A stretch of DNA of 64,000 nucleotides from Adiantum capillus-veneris (GCA_014529385.2 CM043969.1:13405446-13469445), one strand, 5' to 3'. Shown: positions 25,293 through 35,634, counted from the stretch's first letter. Notes: generated by a model not told the origin, from the sequence alone. Numbers and translations: made by a program.

Positions 25293-25670
25293 CTTTCTCT
25301 CTCATCCCCTACCTTTAGGGCTCGCCCCCTCCCATGTAGGGATGTGCAAAGACTTTTAGGGCACGCACAAAGCATCCAATTTTTCCCTAGGGTTGACCTT
25401 TGGACACAACCTTTGAATTATGGAACCTTAGCATTTTGGAAGTCTTAATGGGCTGAACCTTAGGGTCTTTTTAGCCCATTGTTGCACATGGCTCTTTTGC
25501 AGATGCCCCCCCCTTTGGATCCCTATTTTCCCTCCTTTGGATCCCTACTGTGGCCGGTCTGCTAGCTTAACCAATATTCTAGCTTTTTCTCCCCTGGCCT
25601 TCCCCACATTAAATGATCAGTTTAATATGAGAAAATCATTTAGGAGAATTAGATATTGATTATTATGACA
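24066..25670 (-). repeat. 5' LTR of the chromovirus
   Basis: 1605 bases with the same TG...CA ends as the partner at 16758-18362. It contains a (GT)n run of about 16 units near 25260-25290, longer than in the partner. The promoter and polyadenylation signals should lie here, but I could not place a confident TATA box. Confidence 0.95.
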
Positions 25671-25675
25671 TTGAT
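25671..25675. repeat. Target-site duplication, right copy (TTGAT)
   Basis: Identical to 16753-16757. Removing the element and one copy restores a continuous PPR reading across the site. Confidence 0.95.
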
Positions 25676-27940
25676 CAATATGTATGTCAAATGTGATGCG
25701 CTTAATAAAGCACAAACAATGCTTGAGGAGCTCCCTGTCCGGAATGCCACCACTTCCAATGAATGCAATGATTCCGAGATGTGCACACCAAGCGCAGGGC
25801 GAGAGTCCATGTGACTATCCTCTTTTTCAACGTTTATCAGCTATGTGGGCACTCTCTTGGTCGATATGTATGCCAAATGTGGTGTGCTTGAGAGAGCACA
25901 AAAATTGCTTCACGAGCTTCCTATGTGGAATGTCAGCATTGATTGTGGGATGTGCGCAAGAAAAGAAGGGCCAGAAAGCTCTTGGTTGTCTTCGCTGGAT
26001 GCAAAGCGGGGGCCTCTCTCAAGATGCAATCACATAAGTGTGCATCTTTAATGCATGTGGCTATACGCAAGATGCTGGTATGGGCTTAAAAATTAGCTCT
26101 GAAATTGTTAGTCAGGGGCTGTTGCAAAAAATTTCCGTGCTTGGCAATGGCTTGGTCGATATGTATGCCAAATGTGCTGCGGGATGTCGTCTTTTGGAAC
26201 GCATTGATTGAAGGATTTGCCTGGCAAGGGCCAGGCCAGGAAGCTTTGGGTTGTTTTCAGCAGGTGCTTGAGGAGCTTACTATTCGAAACGACGTTAACT
26301 GATTGTGGGATATGCACAATAGGAGCAGGGACAGAAACCTCTAGGCTATTTTCAACGGATGCAAAGCGAGAGCCTTTGTCCAGATGCAATCACCTACACG
26401 TGCATCTTGAAGGCATGTGGCTCTGCGCAAGATGTTGATATGGGCTTAAAAATTCACTTTGATATTGTTAGTCAGGGGCTGTTGCAAAAAATTATGTGTT
26501 TGGCAATGCTTAGGTCGATATGTATGCCAAATAAGGTGCGGGATGTCGTCTTTTGGAATGCACGAATTGCAAGATATGCCCAGCAAGGAAGCTCTGGGCT
26601 GTTTTCAACAAGTGCTCGAGGATCTCACTACTCGGAACGGCATGAAAAATGATTGCAGGACACACAGAACAAAAGCAAGGAAAGAAAGCTCTACGCTGTT
26701 TTCAGCGGATGCAAAGCGAGGACCTCTGTCCATATCCAACCACCTATGCGTGCATCTTGAAGGCATGTGGTTGCATGCAAGACACTGATATGGGCACAAA
26801 ACTTCACAGTAAGTCAGAGACTCTTGGAAAAAGTGGTCGTGCTTGGCACTATCTTGGTCGGTATGCATGCCAAATATGGTGCGCTTGGGAAAGCACAAAA
26901 ATTTACTTCAGTTTTAGTGGTTGATGAAGATCGTGTGGCAAGGAAGCACTATCTTGCTCGATATGCATGGCAAATATGGTGTGCTTGAGAAAGCATAAAA
27001 AGTGCTTGAGGAGCTTGCTGTCCGGAATGTCGCCTCTTGTAAGGCACTGACTGTGGGAATATATTGTTAGTGAGAGGTTGTTGAAAAAAGATGTCCTGCT
27101 TAGCACTGTCTTGGTTGATATGTATGCCAAATGTGGTGTGATTGAGAAAGCACAAAAAGTGCAGGAGGAGCTTCGTGTCCAGAATGTCACCTCTTCCAAG
27201 GACTACACTAATTGCGGGATTGCGCAACAAGAGCAGGGCTAGAACTCTCGAAGTCCAATTACCTACACAAGCATCTTGAAGGCATGTCGCTCTACGCAAG
27301 ATGGTGATATGGGCACAAAAATTACATTGTCAAAAAATATGCCGTGCTCGACACTGTCTTGGTCGATATGTATGCCTAATGTTGTGCGCTTGAGAAAGCA
27401 AAAAAATTGCTTCAGGAGCTTCATGTTTGGAATGTCAGCACTGATTGTGGGAAGTGCGCAATGAGAGCTGGGCACGAAGGCGAAGCGAGTGCCTCACACG
27501 CAACAGGAGCAAGGTCAGAAAGCTCTCGGCTATTTTCAACGGACTCAAAGCGATGGCCTCTCTCCAGCTGCAATCACATATACATGTATCTTGAAGGCAT
27601 GTGGATATTCGCAAGATGCCAATATGGGCTTGGAAATTCACTCTGATATTGTTAGTCAAGGGCTGCTGCAAAAAATTGTCTTGCTTGGCAATGCCTTGGT
27701 CGATACGTATGCTAATTGTGGTGCACTTCAAAAAGCACAGAACGTGCTTGAGGAGCTTCCAGTCTTGAATGCCTCTCTTGGAGTCCATTGACTGTGGGAT
27801 ACGCGCGATAGGAGCAAGATAGAAAGCTCTTGATTGTTTTCAGCGGATGCAAAAAGCTCTGGGGTGTTTTAAGCAAATACGAAGGGAAAGCCCACCCTGC
27901 CTCCAGTATGCACCTACTGTGCTCAAAATCAGTATGCACC
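25671..27940 (+). pseudogene. PPR pseudogene, 3' portion (downstream of the insertion)
   Basis: About seven eroded PPR units follow the TTGAT duplication. Recurrent phrases include LVDMYAKCG, KAQKVLEELPVRN and GLSPDAITYTCILKACG, in shifting frames (for example 26359-26500, 26649-26780, 27489-27790). Units are spaced about 300 bases apart, the length of a P-L-S triplet. The text is broken by many stops and frameshifts, so no protein is expected. Together with 16084-16757 it made a PPR gene of about 2.9 kb on the same strand as the intact PPR gene at 29070, to which it is clearly related. Confidence 0.8.
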
Positions 27941-28010
27941 TACGCACTCAAAATGGTCCTCTACCACTATAAAAAAGAGCCCTCTTGGCGCTTCCGTACC
28001 AAAGCTTGGT

Positions 28011-28738
28011 AATGCAACTTCAGACTTTGCAATGTCCACTCCGTCTCAATTATCATGTTTGTTTCGAGCAGTGCTGTTATACAAAAGCTTAAATGCAACC
28101 TGCGTGCCTCGACGATAGTCAATTTATCGTACAGTGAGTGACCATTACTATTTCTTGATTTGTGACACTGAGAACGTAGTTAATGAACTCACTGAAAATG
28201 ACGCACTGCCGTGGGAATGGCACGTTCCATCATATTATAAAAGTTGGGGAGGATTGTGCAAACTCTCCCATGCAAGGAGACTTGCATGTTTTCTTTTTTT
28301 ATAGAATCATAAAAATGGGACAACAAACAATTAATAACATTAACATCTTGTATGATTACAAACATCGAGCGCGATAAAACTCTAATCCTCCTTGTGGTTT
28401 TTTGCGAGGTAAACCTCTGAAAGACACGGTCTAACTTCATGTCATAGGGTTTATAGAAAACAAAGCATAATCTCTCTCTCTCTCTCTCCCTCATAGCTTT
28501 TCCCTTCTAGGTTCTAATTACTTCGTTAGTACATAGCGAAATTCAAAAAATTTGTTTTCTCTTACCCTCGGACTCACTTCAATTCAATACAAATGCAGCT
28601 AACGAAGCACTCTAGTTGAATCAAGGGGCACAAGTTATGATCGGGTTGCGTACGGGCAGGAGGCAGGAGATGCGTGTGTGGAGATAGAAAAGTCATGGCA
28701 AAGACCATCTATATTGCCAGTAAAAGAGAAGGTTCTCC
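28011..28738. other. No recognisable gene
   Basis: Spacer between the PPR pseudogene and the tRNA. It contains a short (CT)n run at 28470-28490 and otherwise nothing that I can assign. Confidence 0.5.
28722..28725 (-). terminator. RNA polymerase III terminator (TTTT) after the tRNA
   Basis: The first run of four T on the tRNA strand lies 13 bases past the tRNA 3' end, a normal distance for a polymerase III stop. Confidence 0.6.
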
Positions 28739-28810
28739 AGGGCCCAACCGGGGTTGAACCGGTGACCTATCGGACTGCAGCCGATTGCTCTACCACTGAG
28801 CTATAGACCC
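28739..28810 (-). tRNA. trnC-GCA: tRNA-Cys (anticodon GCA)
   Basis: The minus strand folds into a complete cloverleaf. The 7-bp acceptor stem (GGGTCTA with TGGGCCC) has two G-U pairs. The D arm is GCTC-AGTGGTA-GAGC. The anticodon stem is ATCGG/CCGAT, with loop CTGCAGT giving anticodon GCA. The variable loop is five bases and the T arm is ACCGG-TTCAACC-CCGGT. The discriminator base is U, the Cys identity base. The internal A box (TAGCTCAGTGGTAGAGC) and B box (GGTTCAACCCC) fit RNA polymerase III. CCA is not encoded, as expected for a nuclear gene, and the sequence is unlike plastid trnC. No intron is present. Confidence 0.95.
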
Positions 28811-29069
28811 GGAGATGCATCAGCTTACAATCATACTAATAATGTCTTCAGATGTATTCGTGGTTGCCCTCGTCTCCGTTAGTTGGCGAGGAGGAGGCCG
28901 TATCAACTGCATGCACCAGCGTGATGGTGTATCTTAAGAGGTCACCGTTACATGTTCTGAAGACACCCACTCGATTTTCTTTCCCCTTTAACTACACTAA
29001 TGTAGGATAGATTTGACCGAACTTTGCTGTTTCTGAAGCAGGTTTCGTGTTCATTGAGCACAGAAAGTG

Positions 29070-30932
29070 ATGAGGCTTTCTTTCATGACCTCAGTAAAAG
29101 CCTGTGCTAAGAGGAAAGATCTTCATCAAGGCAGCAAGATACATGCTCATATTCGTGCCTGTGGGTTACTTGAGAATGACACATGCTTAGGGAACATGTT
29201 GCTCAGCATGTATGCCAAGTGCGGTGCACTTGTCCGAGCCCAGCAAGTCTTCGACGAGCTCCCTGTCCGGAATGTTGTGTCTTGGACTGCACTTATTGCA
29301 GGGTATGTCCAACATGGGCACGGTTGGGAAGCTCTCGGTTGTTTCCACCAGATGCGAAGCCATGGCTTCTCTCCAGATGCGATCACCTATGCTTGCACTT
29401 TGAAGGCATGTGGCATTGTGCAAGATGTTCACGTGGGTGAACAAATTCATGATGAGATTGTTACTCATGGGCTGTTGAAAAGAAATATCATGCTTGGTGG
29501 GGCTTTGGTCGACATGTATTCCAAATGCGGTGTACTTTTGAAAGCACAGAAATTTTTTGATGCGCTCCCTGTGCACAGTGCGGTCTCTTGGACTGCATTG
29601 ATTGCAGGATATGCCCAACATAGGCAGGGTGAGGAAGCTTTGAACTGTTATCAGCGAATGTGGAGCCAAGGCTTCGCTCCAGATGCGATCACGTATGCTT
29701 GCATTTTGAAAGCATGTAGCATTGTGCAAGACGTTGATGTGGGCAAACAAATTCATGATGAGATTGTTAATCAGGGGCTGTTGAAAAGCAACATCGTCCT
29801 TGGAAATGCATTGGTTGACATGTATGCCAAATGTGGTGCACTTTCGAAAGCTGAAAACTTTTTTGACTTGCTTCGTGAGCGCAATGTGGTCTCTTGGACT
29901 GCAATGATTGCAGGATACACCCAACATGGCCAAGGCCAGGAAGCTCTGGGCTGTTTTCAGCAAATGCAGAGCCAAGGCTTTTCTCCAAATGCGATCACCT
30001 ATGCTTGCGCATTGAAGGCATGTGGCATTATGCAAGACAGTGATGTGGGGAAACAAATCCATGATAAGATTGTTCGTCAGGGGCTGTTGAAAAACAATGC
30101 TGTGCTTGGCAATGCTTTGATCGACGTGTATGTTAAATGTGGTGTACTTTTGAAAGCAAGACAAGTTCTTGATGAGCTTCCTGTCAGGGATGCAGTCTCT
30201 TGGACTGTATTGATTGCAGGATATGGCCAACAGGGGCAGGGCCACAAAGCTCTGGGCTGTCTTCAACAAATGTGGAGCGAAGGATTCTCTCCAGATGCAG
30301 TTTGTTGGAATGCATTGATAGGTGGATATGCCCAACAAGGGCTGGCCAAGGAAGCTCTCAATTGCTTTCAATGGATGCAACAGGAGGGTATCTCCCCAGA
30401 TGCAAGCACTTTTCTTAATGTACTCAATGCATGTAGTCACTCAGGTTTGGTCGATGAGGGCCAAATGTACTTTAATAGCATGAGGAAAAAATACAACATT
30501 GCTCCGAACAAAGAACACTATACTTGTATGGTTGATCTCTTTGGACGTGCACGGCTTTTTGACAAAGCTATGACAGTAGTTAGGACGATGCCATTGTCTG
30601 AAGATCATCGTCCGGTTTGGTCTGCACTTCTAGCTGCTTGTGAAAAATGGGAAAATGTGAAGCTTGGAAGGTTTGCATTTGAGCATGCAGTACAAGTAGA
30701 CCGATGTAATGCAGCTACATATGTGTTAATGAGTAACATTTACGCAGCTGCCGGCATGCAGGAGGAGGCAAATGACATTGAATGCATGAGAATAAGAAAT
30801 GCTGCTTGGAAGCAGCCAGGATGCGGCTGCTGGGCTGATACAAGTGAAAATGCTCATAAATTTGTTGTTGGGGAGAGCAAGCACCCACAAAGCCCACAAA
30901 TCTATGTGAAGTTTCAAGAACTTAGCTTATAG
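29070..30932 (+). CDS. PLS-type pentatricopeptide repeat protein with E/E+ C-terminus
   Basis: About 15 PPR units of 31-36 residues run in P-L-S order (for example VVSWTALIAGYVQHGHGWEA, YACTLKACG and LVDMYSKCG phrases). They are followed by an E domain (RPVWSALLAAC...AATYVLMSNIYAAAG) and an E+ tail ending near PGCGCW...HKFVVGESKHPQSPQIY. PLS-E proteins bind organellar RNA one base per repeat and usually act in C-to-U editing. No DYW deaminase domain follows, so a deaminase would have to be supplied in trans (inference). The ATG at 29070 is used because a TGA at 29055-29057 closes the frame just upstream. The protein starts inside a repeat and shows no transit peptide. A good intron acceptor (TTTCTGAAGCAG, ending 29040) suggests that a 5' exon with the targeting sequence may exist or has been lost. 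Two P-like units are adjacent near 30300, so an L-S pair appears deleted. Confidence 0.85.
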   Translation: MRLSFMTSVKACAKRKDLHQGSKIHAHIRACGLLENDTCLGNMLLSMYAKCGALVRAQQVFDELPVRNVVSWTALIAGYVQHGHGWEALGCFHQMRSHGFSPDAITYACTLKACGIVQDVHVGEQIHDEIVTHGLLKRNIMLGGALVDMYSKCGVLLKAQKFFDALPVHSAVSWTALIAGYAQHRQGEEALNCYQRMWSQGFAPDAITYACILKACSIVQDVDVGKQIHDEIVNQGLLKSNIVLGNALVDMYAKCGALSKAENFFDLLRERNVVSWTAMIAGYTQHGQGQEALGCFQQMQSQGFSPNAITYACALKACGIMQDSDVGKQIHDKIVRQGLLKNNAVLGNALIDVYVKCGVLLKARQVLDELPVRDAVSWTVLIAGYGQQGQGHKALGCLQQMWSEGFSPDAVCWNALIGGYAQQGLAKEALNCFQWMQQEGISPDASTFLNVLNACSHSGLVDEGQMYFNSMRKKYNIAPNKEHYTCMVDLFGRARLFDKAMTVVRTMPLSEDHRPVWSALLAACEKWENVKLGRFAFEHAVQVDRCNAATYVLMSNIYAAAGMQEEANDIECMRIRNAAWKQPGCGCWADTSENAHKFVVGESKHPQSPQIYVKFQELSL

Positions 30933-31617
30933 AAAATATTGTTTCCAGCTAGTTAAAAAAGAGACAATTTAATTTCTTCTGGTTAAGCATGCATGCTTCT
31001 AAGGTTATTATTGCTAGATTTTCTTTATTCTACTCATGTCTTTTTGATGGAGTTTGGTTGAAATGCACTCACATCAGGAAAATATTGTAATACTCGTAAA
31101 TTAGAAAAGTGGTTGCAAGGTAAAGTGAATTTAGAAGGTGAGCAGGCTCAATGACATTTTGCGGTGGTCCGGTCCTATGTCGAAGAAAATGGCAATTGAT
31201 GCTTTTCAGTAGGGTTCTTTTGTGCTTGGGAATTATGCATGTACCTACAAGAGGCTATGCTTCCAAAGGGTCAAGTTTGAGCTCATGTCTTTGTGCATTG
31301 AAGTTTCATAGACAATGAAAGCTATGGTGTGGCAAGTGTCTTGATGCCTTGAATCCAGACTTGCATGATGAAATCAGATTGTTAGTGATTGGTTACATTT
31401 TGGACAGTGAAGTATTGCCATTGAAGGCATAAAAATAAGAATATGGTTGATGTTTTGCTTGGACATGGTGTGAAGAGCAAGGTAGGTTAATAGTGTTTTC
31501 ATGCGTTGAATCTAAGAAAATAGGATCTTTCCTTGGGCATAAAGACCGATAACCTGTCCGGCAATGTATGCCGACGAGATGGGCGGACGTTCACTAACCT
31601 CGTACCAACAGCGATAA
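30933..31617. other. 3' flank of the PPR gene; no further gene recognised
   Basis: Includes the likely 3' untranslated region. Traces of coding-like text near 31200-31400 could not be assigned to a family. Confidence 0.4.
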
Positions 31618-32130
31618 AAAATTCAAGGAAAAATTACCAAAATACCCCTCTAATTTGTGGAAATTCCCAAAATACCCTTCACATTTCAAAAACTCCCAAT
31701 ATACCCCTCATATTTTGTCAAAAATTCCCAAAATGCTCTTCAAATTTTCCAAAATTCCCAAAATACCCCTGGTTGTGAGATTAAACTTATCCAAAAATTA
31801 AAAAAATTGTAGCTTTTCATAAGAAGACTGATTGTCTATGAATACAAGATACTAAAACTAGAATTTGAGCTGGTTATGTAGGCTTTGGAGATGAATTGCT
31901 TCATTATTTTTAGACATGATTGTCTTTTTTTGGGAGGTAATTTGTGACAAATTACATGCTAAGCACTAAAAAACGGATATACATTGTCAAAAAAGAATAA
32001 AGATTAAGAAATCGTGAACAATCCAGCTAAAATAGATACAAGGCTATTCTGGGAATTTTTGAAATTTGAGGGGTATATTGGGAATTTCCACAAATTAGAG
32101 GGGTATTTTGGTAATTTTCCCAAAATTCAA
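31618..32130. mobile_element. Terminal-inverted-repeat element (Mutator-like MITE) with 9-bp target duplication
   Basis: The element runs from 31627 to 32121 (495 bases). Its ends are inverted copies: it starts GGAAAAATTACCAAAATACC and ends with the reverse complement of a near-identical sequence (GGTAATTTTCCC). The inverted similarity continues inward for about 50 bases with further AAAATACCC-type repeats. AAAATTCAA occurs directly outside both ends (31618-31626 and 32122-32130), a perfect 9-bp duplication typical of Mutator-like elements. A second copy in reverse orientation lies at 51110-51559 and a lone end fragment at 41425-41505. It may alternatively be the outer part of the long inverted arms described next. 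Confidence 0.7.
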
Positions 32131-32477
32131 ATCAAAGAGTTTGCAAACTGAACATTGGACATTTGATCAACCTAAAGTGATCCAAACTTAACCAAAATTA
32201 CCATTATCATCACTTAATCGATTGCAGGATTGCTGTGCTGCCCTTCTCTCTCTCTCTCTCTTTCGCGTTTCATTGAGTGGTATCAAAGCTTCGGTGTGCT
32301 TGGAGCTTGGGAGTGATCATTTACAAAAAGCAGGAATCTGTAGCGGATGCTCGTTTTGGAAAGCCCCAGGATAGTGTGGCGTATGTGGTCAATACGCCAT
32401 GGAAGGCTCTCGAAGCCGCCGCCAGCGAGGGAGAGGAGCCCTCTCTCGAGCACATCGTTGCCGGCCAGCCGCTGAAG
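31627..32477 (+). repeat. Left arm of a long inverted repeat
   Basis: This arm is repeated in reverse at 41506-41900 plus 51089-51559, where a CACTA element interrupts it at the sequence TTTGCAAA. Shared text includes the MITE, the TTGATCAACCTAAAGTGATC region, a CT repeat, and a segment at 32275-32477 with CAATACGCCATGGAAGG. Matching stops at the inner GCCGCTGAA. The arms face each other across a Mutator-like gene pair, so they may be that element's terminal inverted repeats (inference). A TGGTATCAAAGC sequence at 32278-32289 resembles a tRNA-Met primer site, so part of the arm might descend from an LTR element. Confidence 0.65.
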
Positions 32478-33017
32478 AAAGGGCGTGAGCGCACGTGCAA
32501 TCCACTTTTTTGCTGGCCAAAAGCCGAAAAGAGCTAGGGCTTGACCAGCCGGCCCTCCGGCCTTGGATGGTGACAAGCTTGTTTGATGGCATCAAGGGTA
32601 TGCAAGAGGGGCCGGATGCGTGGCGGGCGGCAGGGGGGCAGGGTTGTCCACTGCAAGACGTAAACCTGGGCACGTCAGGGAGCTGCATAGTGCCAACGTG
32701 GAGAGGTGACGAGGCAGGCCACGGTGGACGAGGTGGGGCACTCCGTGTCCAGTGTCTGGACATCATTAGGGGATGTAAGGGACGACTACTTGCTCCTCGA
32801 GGTTGGTACCTTAGTTAGTATGTTGTACCCTTGGGGATGGGGCCCGCATTTAGTCTCACTCTTCTGCCTCTCTTTCTGACGCTCTCTAACGCGCTCGCCA
32901 GCTCTTCTCCTTATCTCCTCTTCTCGGGGCTCCCTTGCTCAAAGTGGGGTTGCAAGCAAGGCACAAGGCAGGGCCAGGGGGTGGGAGGTTGTCACCGAAG
33001 GCTGAGTGCGGCTGCAC

Positions 33018-35046
33018 ATGGCGCGTGGAAAGACGACAAGGAAGGGGAAGGGTGGCGGCATGCGGGGTGCTTATTCCACGCCCCCCCCTAAGGCTGCAAA
33101 AGGAGGAACCCGCAATGGGAGAAGGAAAGCCTGATTGCAGGTAACGGGGACGGGGTTCACGGGCATGGGGTTTCTATTAAGGCTTGGCCTTTGACCTGGG
33201 CTCCCTTTTGCAGGTGACGATCCAGGAGGAGGAGGACCTTTCCTCACAAGGAGGGGAGGCAGGCATGCCGAATAGTGAACATGTAAGGGTTTAGGGTGTT
33301 TCTCAATTAGCCTGGGTTTACGGCACGAGGTGGGTATGGGATTCTCACCCTTGCACAAACTACATTGCAGATCACGATGGAGGTGGTGGTGTTCGAGAAA
33401 AGGGAGGAGGATGATCCCCCTTCCACTCCTCCTATGAAAAAGAACCCAAGTAAGCTCCCTGTAAAGGGGGGTAAGGGTGAGAAGCAACCTCCTGCACAAC
33501 AAAGAAACACGCGAGCTCAAAAATTGGTGCAATTCGAAAAAAGATCTAAGTTTCGTGAGGATAGGCTTGAAGGCTCTTGTGAATCCTAAGGAGAAAGGTT
33601 CAGATGTGGTTCAAAAGCCCTCAATTGTCCACTTGGAGGGTCGTGAGGTAGAGAAACAATCCAAGGTGATGAGTGAAAAGGGGAAGAGAAAGCTTCAACT
33701 ACAAGAGAATCCCAAGTGAAATGATGTAATTGCCACCGCAAAAGAAGCCAAAGGTAGTAAGAGAAAGCTTCTTCAAGTAGAAGGGGTCGGTCCAGGGCCT
33801 ACATCCAAGCGAACAAAGGCCAGAACCTCTCAAGCATTGAGCGTCGGTCCTGTGAGTTCCTTCTCTGACCCGGGTCTACATTTAGTCTGGGGCATGCCCG
33901 GGTTTATATTTGGGTTAACAAGGGTTGCCTACCATTTCTAAAGTTATGCAGGTATGTTCTTTTATACAGGTGGGGAGAGCCGACTCATTGAAGTCATCAC
34001 GGCCATATGCAGAGCTTTATGTTGATGGGAAGCTCGTCCGGATGTGCCGAGCAGATCCGGCTTGCCCAAGTAGAAACACGCGGATGGACAAGCGGCAACG
34101 TATGGTGGACCACCTTCGACAGCAACATGGGCTGAGGGTATTGATTCCACATAGAGTGGGAGAGAGGGTGACTGGTGCTTCTTTAAACCCCATTCCAAAG
34201 TCTACACAAAGAGATAGGTTACGTGTGACAGAGCGATTTGAAGACGTGGACCGCAAGTTCAAGTTGAGTCGCAAGGCTATTCAAGCAAGGGCCCTCATTA
34301 GGGGCTTGGAAGCCTGTGATTGTATCAACAAGAAGAAAGTACAATGCACCAAAGATGACTTTCTCCTTAACTTCGTGGCAGCTAGTATGCGAAAGGCTGA
34401 TGTTGTGCAAGAGATGAAGAAAAAGTGCTATATTGAAGAAGATACGACAAGGCTACGAACACTATGTGAGTCTCTGTGTGTGTGTGTGTGTGTGTGTGTG
34501 TTTGTTGCCCATCAATGTCCCGGTCTACACTATCTAACATTGCCTGGGTTTACATAACCTGTCTGTGCAGCGGCGTGTTCGGAGCTTGAGTCCTATAAGT
34601 GAGGATGAAGAGACAAGGGAGGAAGATGATACAAATGATGGTGATGGCGAGGATGATGAAGAAGTTGATGGTGACCAAGGGAGTGGCGAAGAAGGTCAAG
34701 AGGATCATGAAGAAGGGGGAGATGGGGACGGGGAGTGACGAAGGGACCGAGGGCAGTGGGGATAATGGAGACACTGGCGGGAGTGAGAGTGGTGAAAGTG
34801 AGACTGGTAAAAGCGACGATGATGGCGGGGATGATGGAAGGATAGCAAGGATGATGGAAACAGTGCGGATGGAATTGATGAAGGGGATGCTACTGGTGCT
34901 CAAGGAGAGGATGCATCAACGGATGGGGATGGGGAAGGTGAGGCACACGAGAAGGTGTCAATTGATGAGGACTCCACATCACACTGGAGTGGAGATGGTG
35001 GCACCCCTGGGGCAGTGGCTGTCCTTGCGTTGCTAAGGTTGGTTTA
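33018..35046 (+). pseudogene. Accessory gene of the Mutator-like element, multi-exon, several frame breaks
   Basis: Exon-like blocks in order: a Lys/Gly-rich start (ATG 33018, MARGKTTRKGKGGG); a short acidic block after an acceptor near 33213; a charged block 33372-33715 (ATG-like MEVVVFEKREEDD) with a frameshift near 33540; a block starting after the acceptor near 33969 to about 34466; and an acidic tail from the acceptor at 34570 to 35046 with two frame breaks. The fourth block reads VGRADSLKSSRPYAELYVDG and includes CRADPAC...MVDHLRQQH, a possible C2H2/BED-like zinc site. A basic start, zinc site and long Asp/Glu/Gly tail suggest a nucleic-acid-binding accessory protein. Family unknown. 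It faces the transposase gene at 36344-40044 tail to tail, as mudrB faces mudrA in maize MuDR, but no sequence similarity to MURB was recognised. Confidence 0.45.
34473..34501. repeat. (GT)n microsatellite in an intron of the accessory gene
   Basis: It starts right after the donor-like ATGTGAGTC and lies inside the probable intron 34467-34570, whose end carries a TGCCTGGGTTTAC motif. Confidence 0.85.
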
Positions 35047-35219
35047 GGCCCGATGCATTGATAGAGCTTTTTTGTATTACATCTCTCAAATTATTGCTAT
35101 GTAAATTTTGGATGACATGAGTTTTGCCATGTTTTGAATGATAATGTCTTTGCCCCAATGTTGTACCTAACTATGTTGAAACTTCTAACTAGCTAAGGAG
35201 TTTTTGTTAATGGCTTTGT

Positions 35220-35226
35220 GTAAAAG

Positions 35227-35285
<59 letters not shown>

Positions 35286-35456
35286 CTGGATTTACACATG
35301 CCCTGCAATGCCTAAGTTTATATTTGCATATGGCATGCAAACCCCCCCCCCTCACTCCCTCCCCAGTGATGCCAAAAGATAGTCTTGCCCTGAATTGCTT
35401 GGGTTTACACTATGCTGAACAATGCATTGGAGCACACTTGCACATGGTATACAAGG

Positions 35457-35492
<36 letters not shown>

Positions 35493-35567
35493 TCAAGATA
35501 CTCTTGCCTTAACTTGCCTGGGTTTACACTAGGCTAACAATGCCTTGGTTTACTTTTTCACATGGTA

Positions 35568-35634
<67 letters not shown>

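Larger units (their letters stand above)
16758..25670 (-). mobile_element. Full-length Ty3/gypsy chromovirus retrotransposon, 8.9 kb
   Basis: Both LTRs (16758-18362 and 24066-25670), the primer site, the polypurine tract and all coding domains are present, in minus-strand order: Gag, zinc knuckle, protease, reverse transcriptase, RNase H, integrase, chromodomain. A perfect TTGAT duplication flanks it. The LTRs differ by roughly 20 substitutions plus a GT-repeat length change and a short duplication, so this is a fairly recent insertion. It landed inside a PPR pseudogene. The coding frame has one frameshift and two nonsense codons, so this copy cannot encode a complete polyprotein, although its cis-acting ends look intact. 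Confidence 0.97.

Noticed and set aside
28841-28965. Inverted GTCTTCAG / CTGAAGAC as possible transposon ends beside the tRNA
   Set aside because: Only about 8-10 bases match, no target duplication was seen, and such matches are expected by chance.
29187-30440. Long open frame (417 codons) on the minus strand
   Set aside because: It is antisense to the intact PPR gene. The regular repeat structure of that gene keeps the opposite strand open. No family resemblance and no separate promoter.
32278-32289. TGGTATCAAAGC as a primer binding site of a separate LTR retrotransposon (mirror copy at 41731-41742)
   Set aside because: One mismatch to the usual site, no LTR pair, no gag or pol next to it. 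It is kept only as an alternative origin for part of the inverted arm.
33071-33532. 153-codon minus-strand ORF
   Set aside because: Antisense to exons of the accessory gene. The splice signals and charged repeats support the plus strand.
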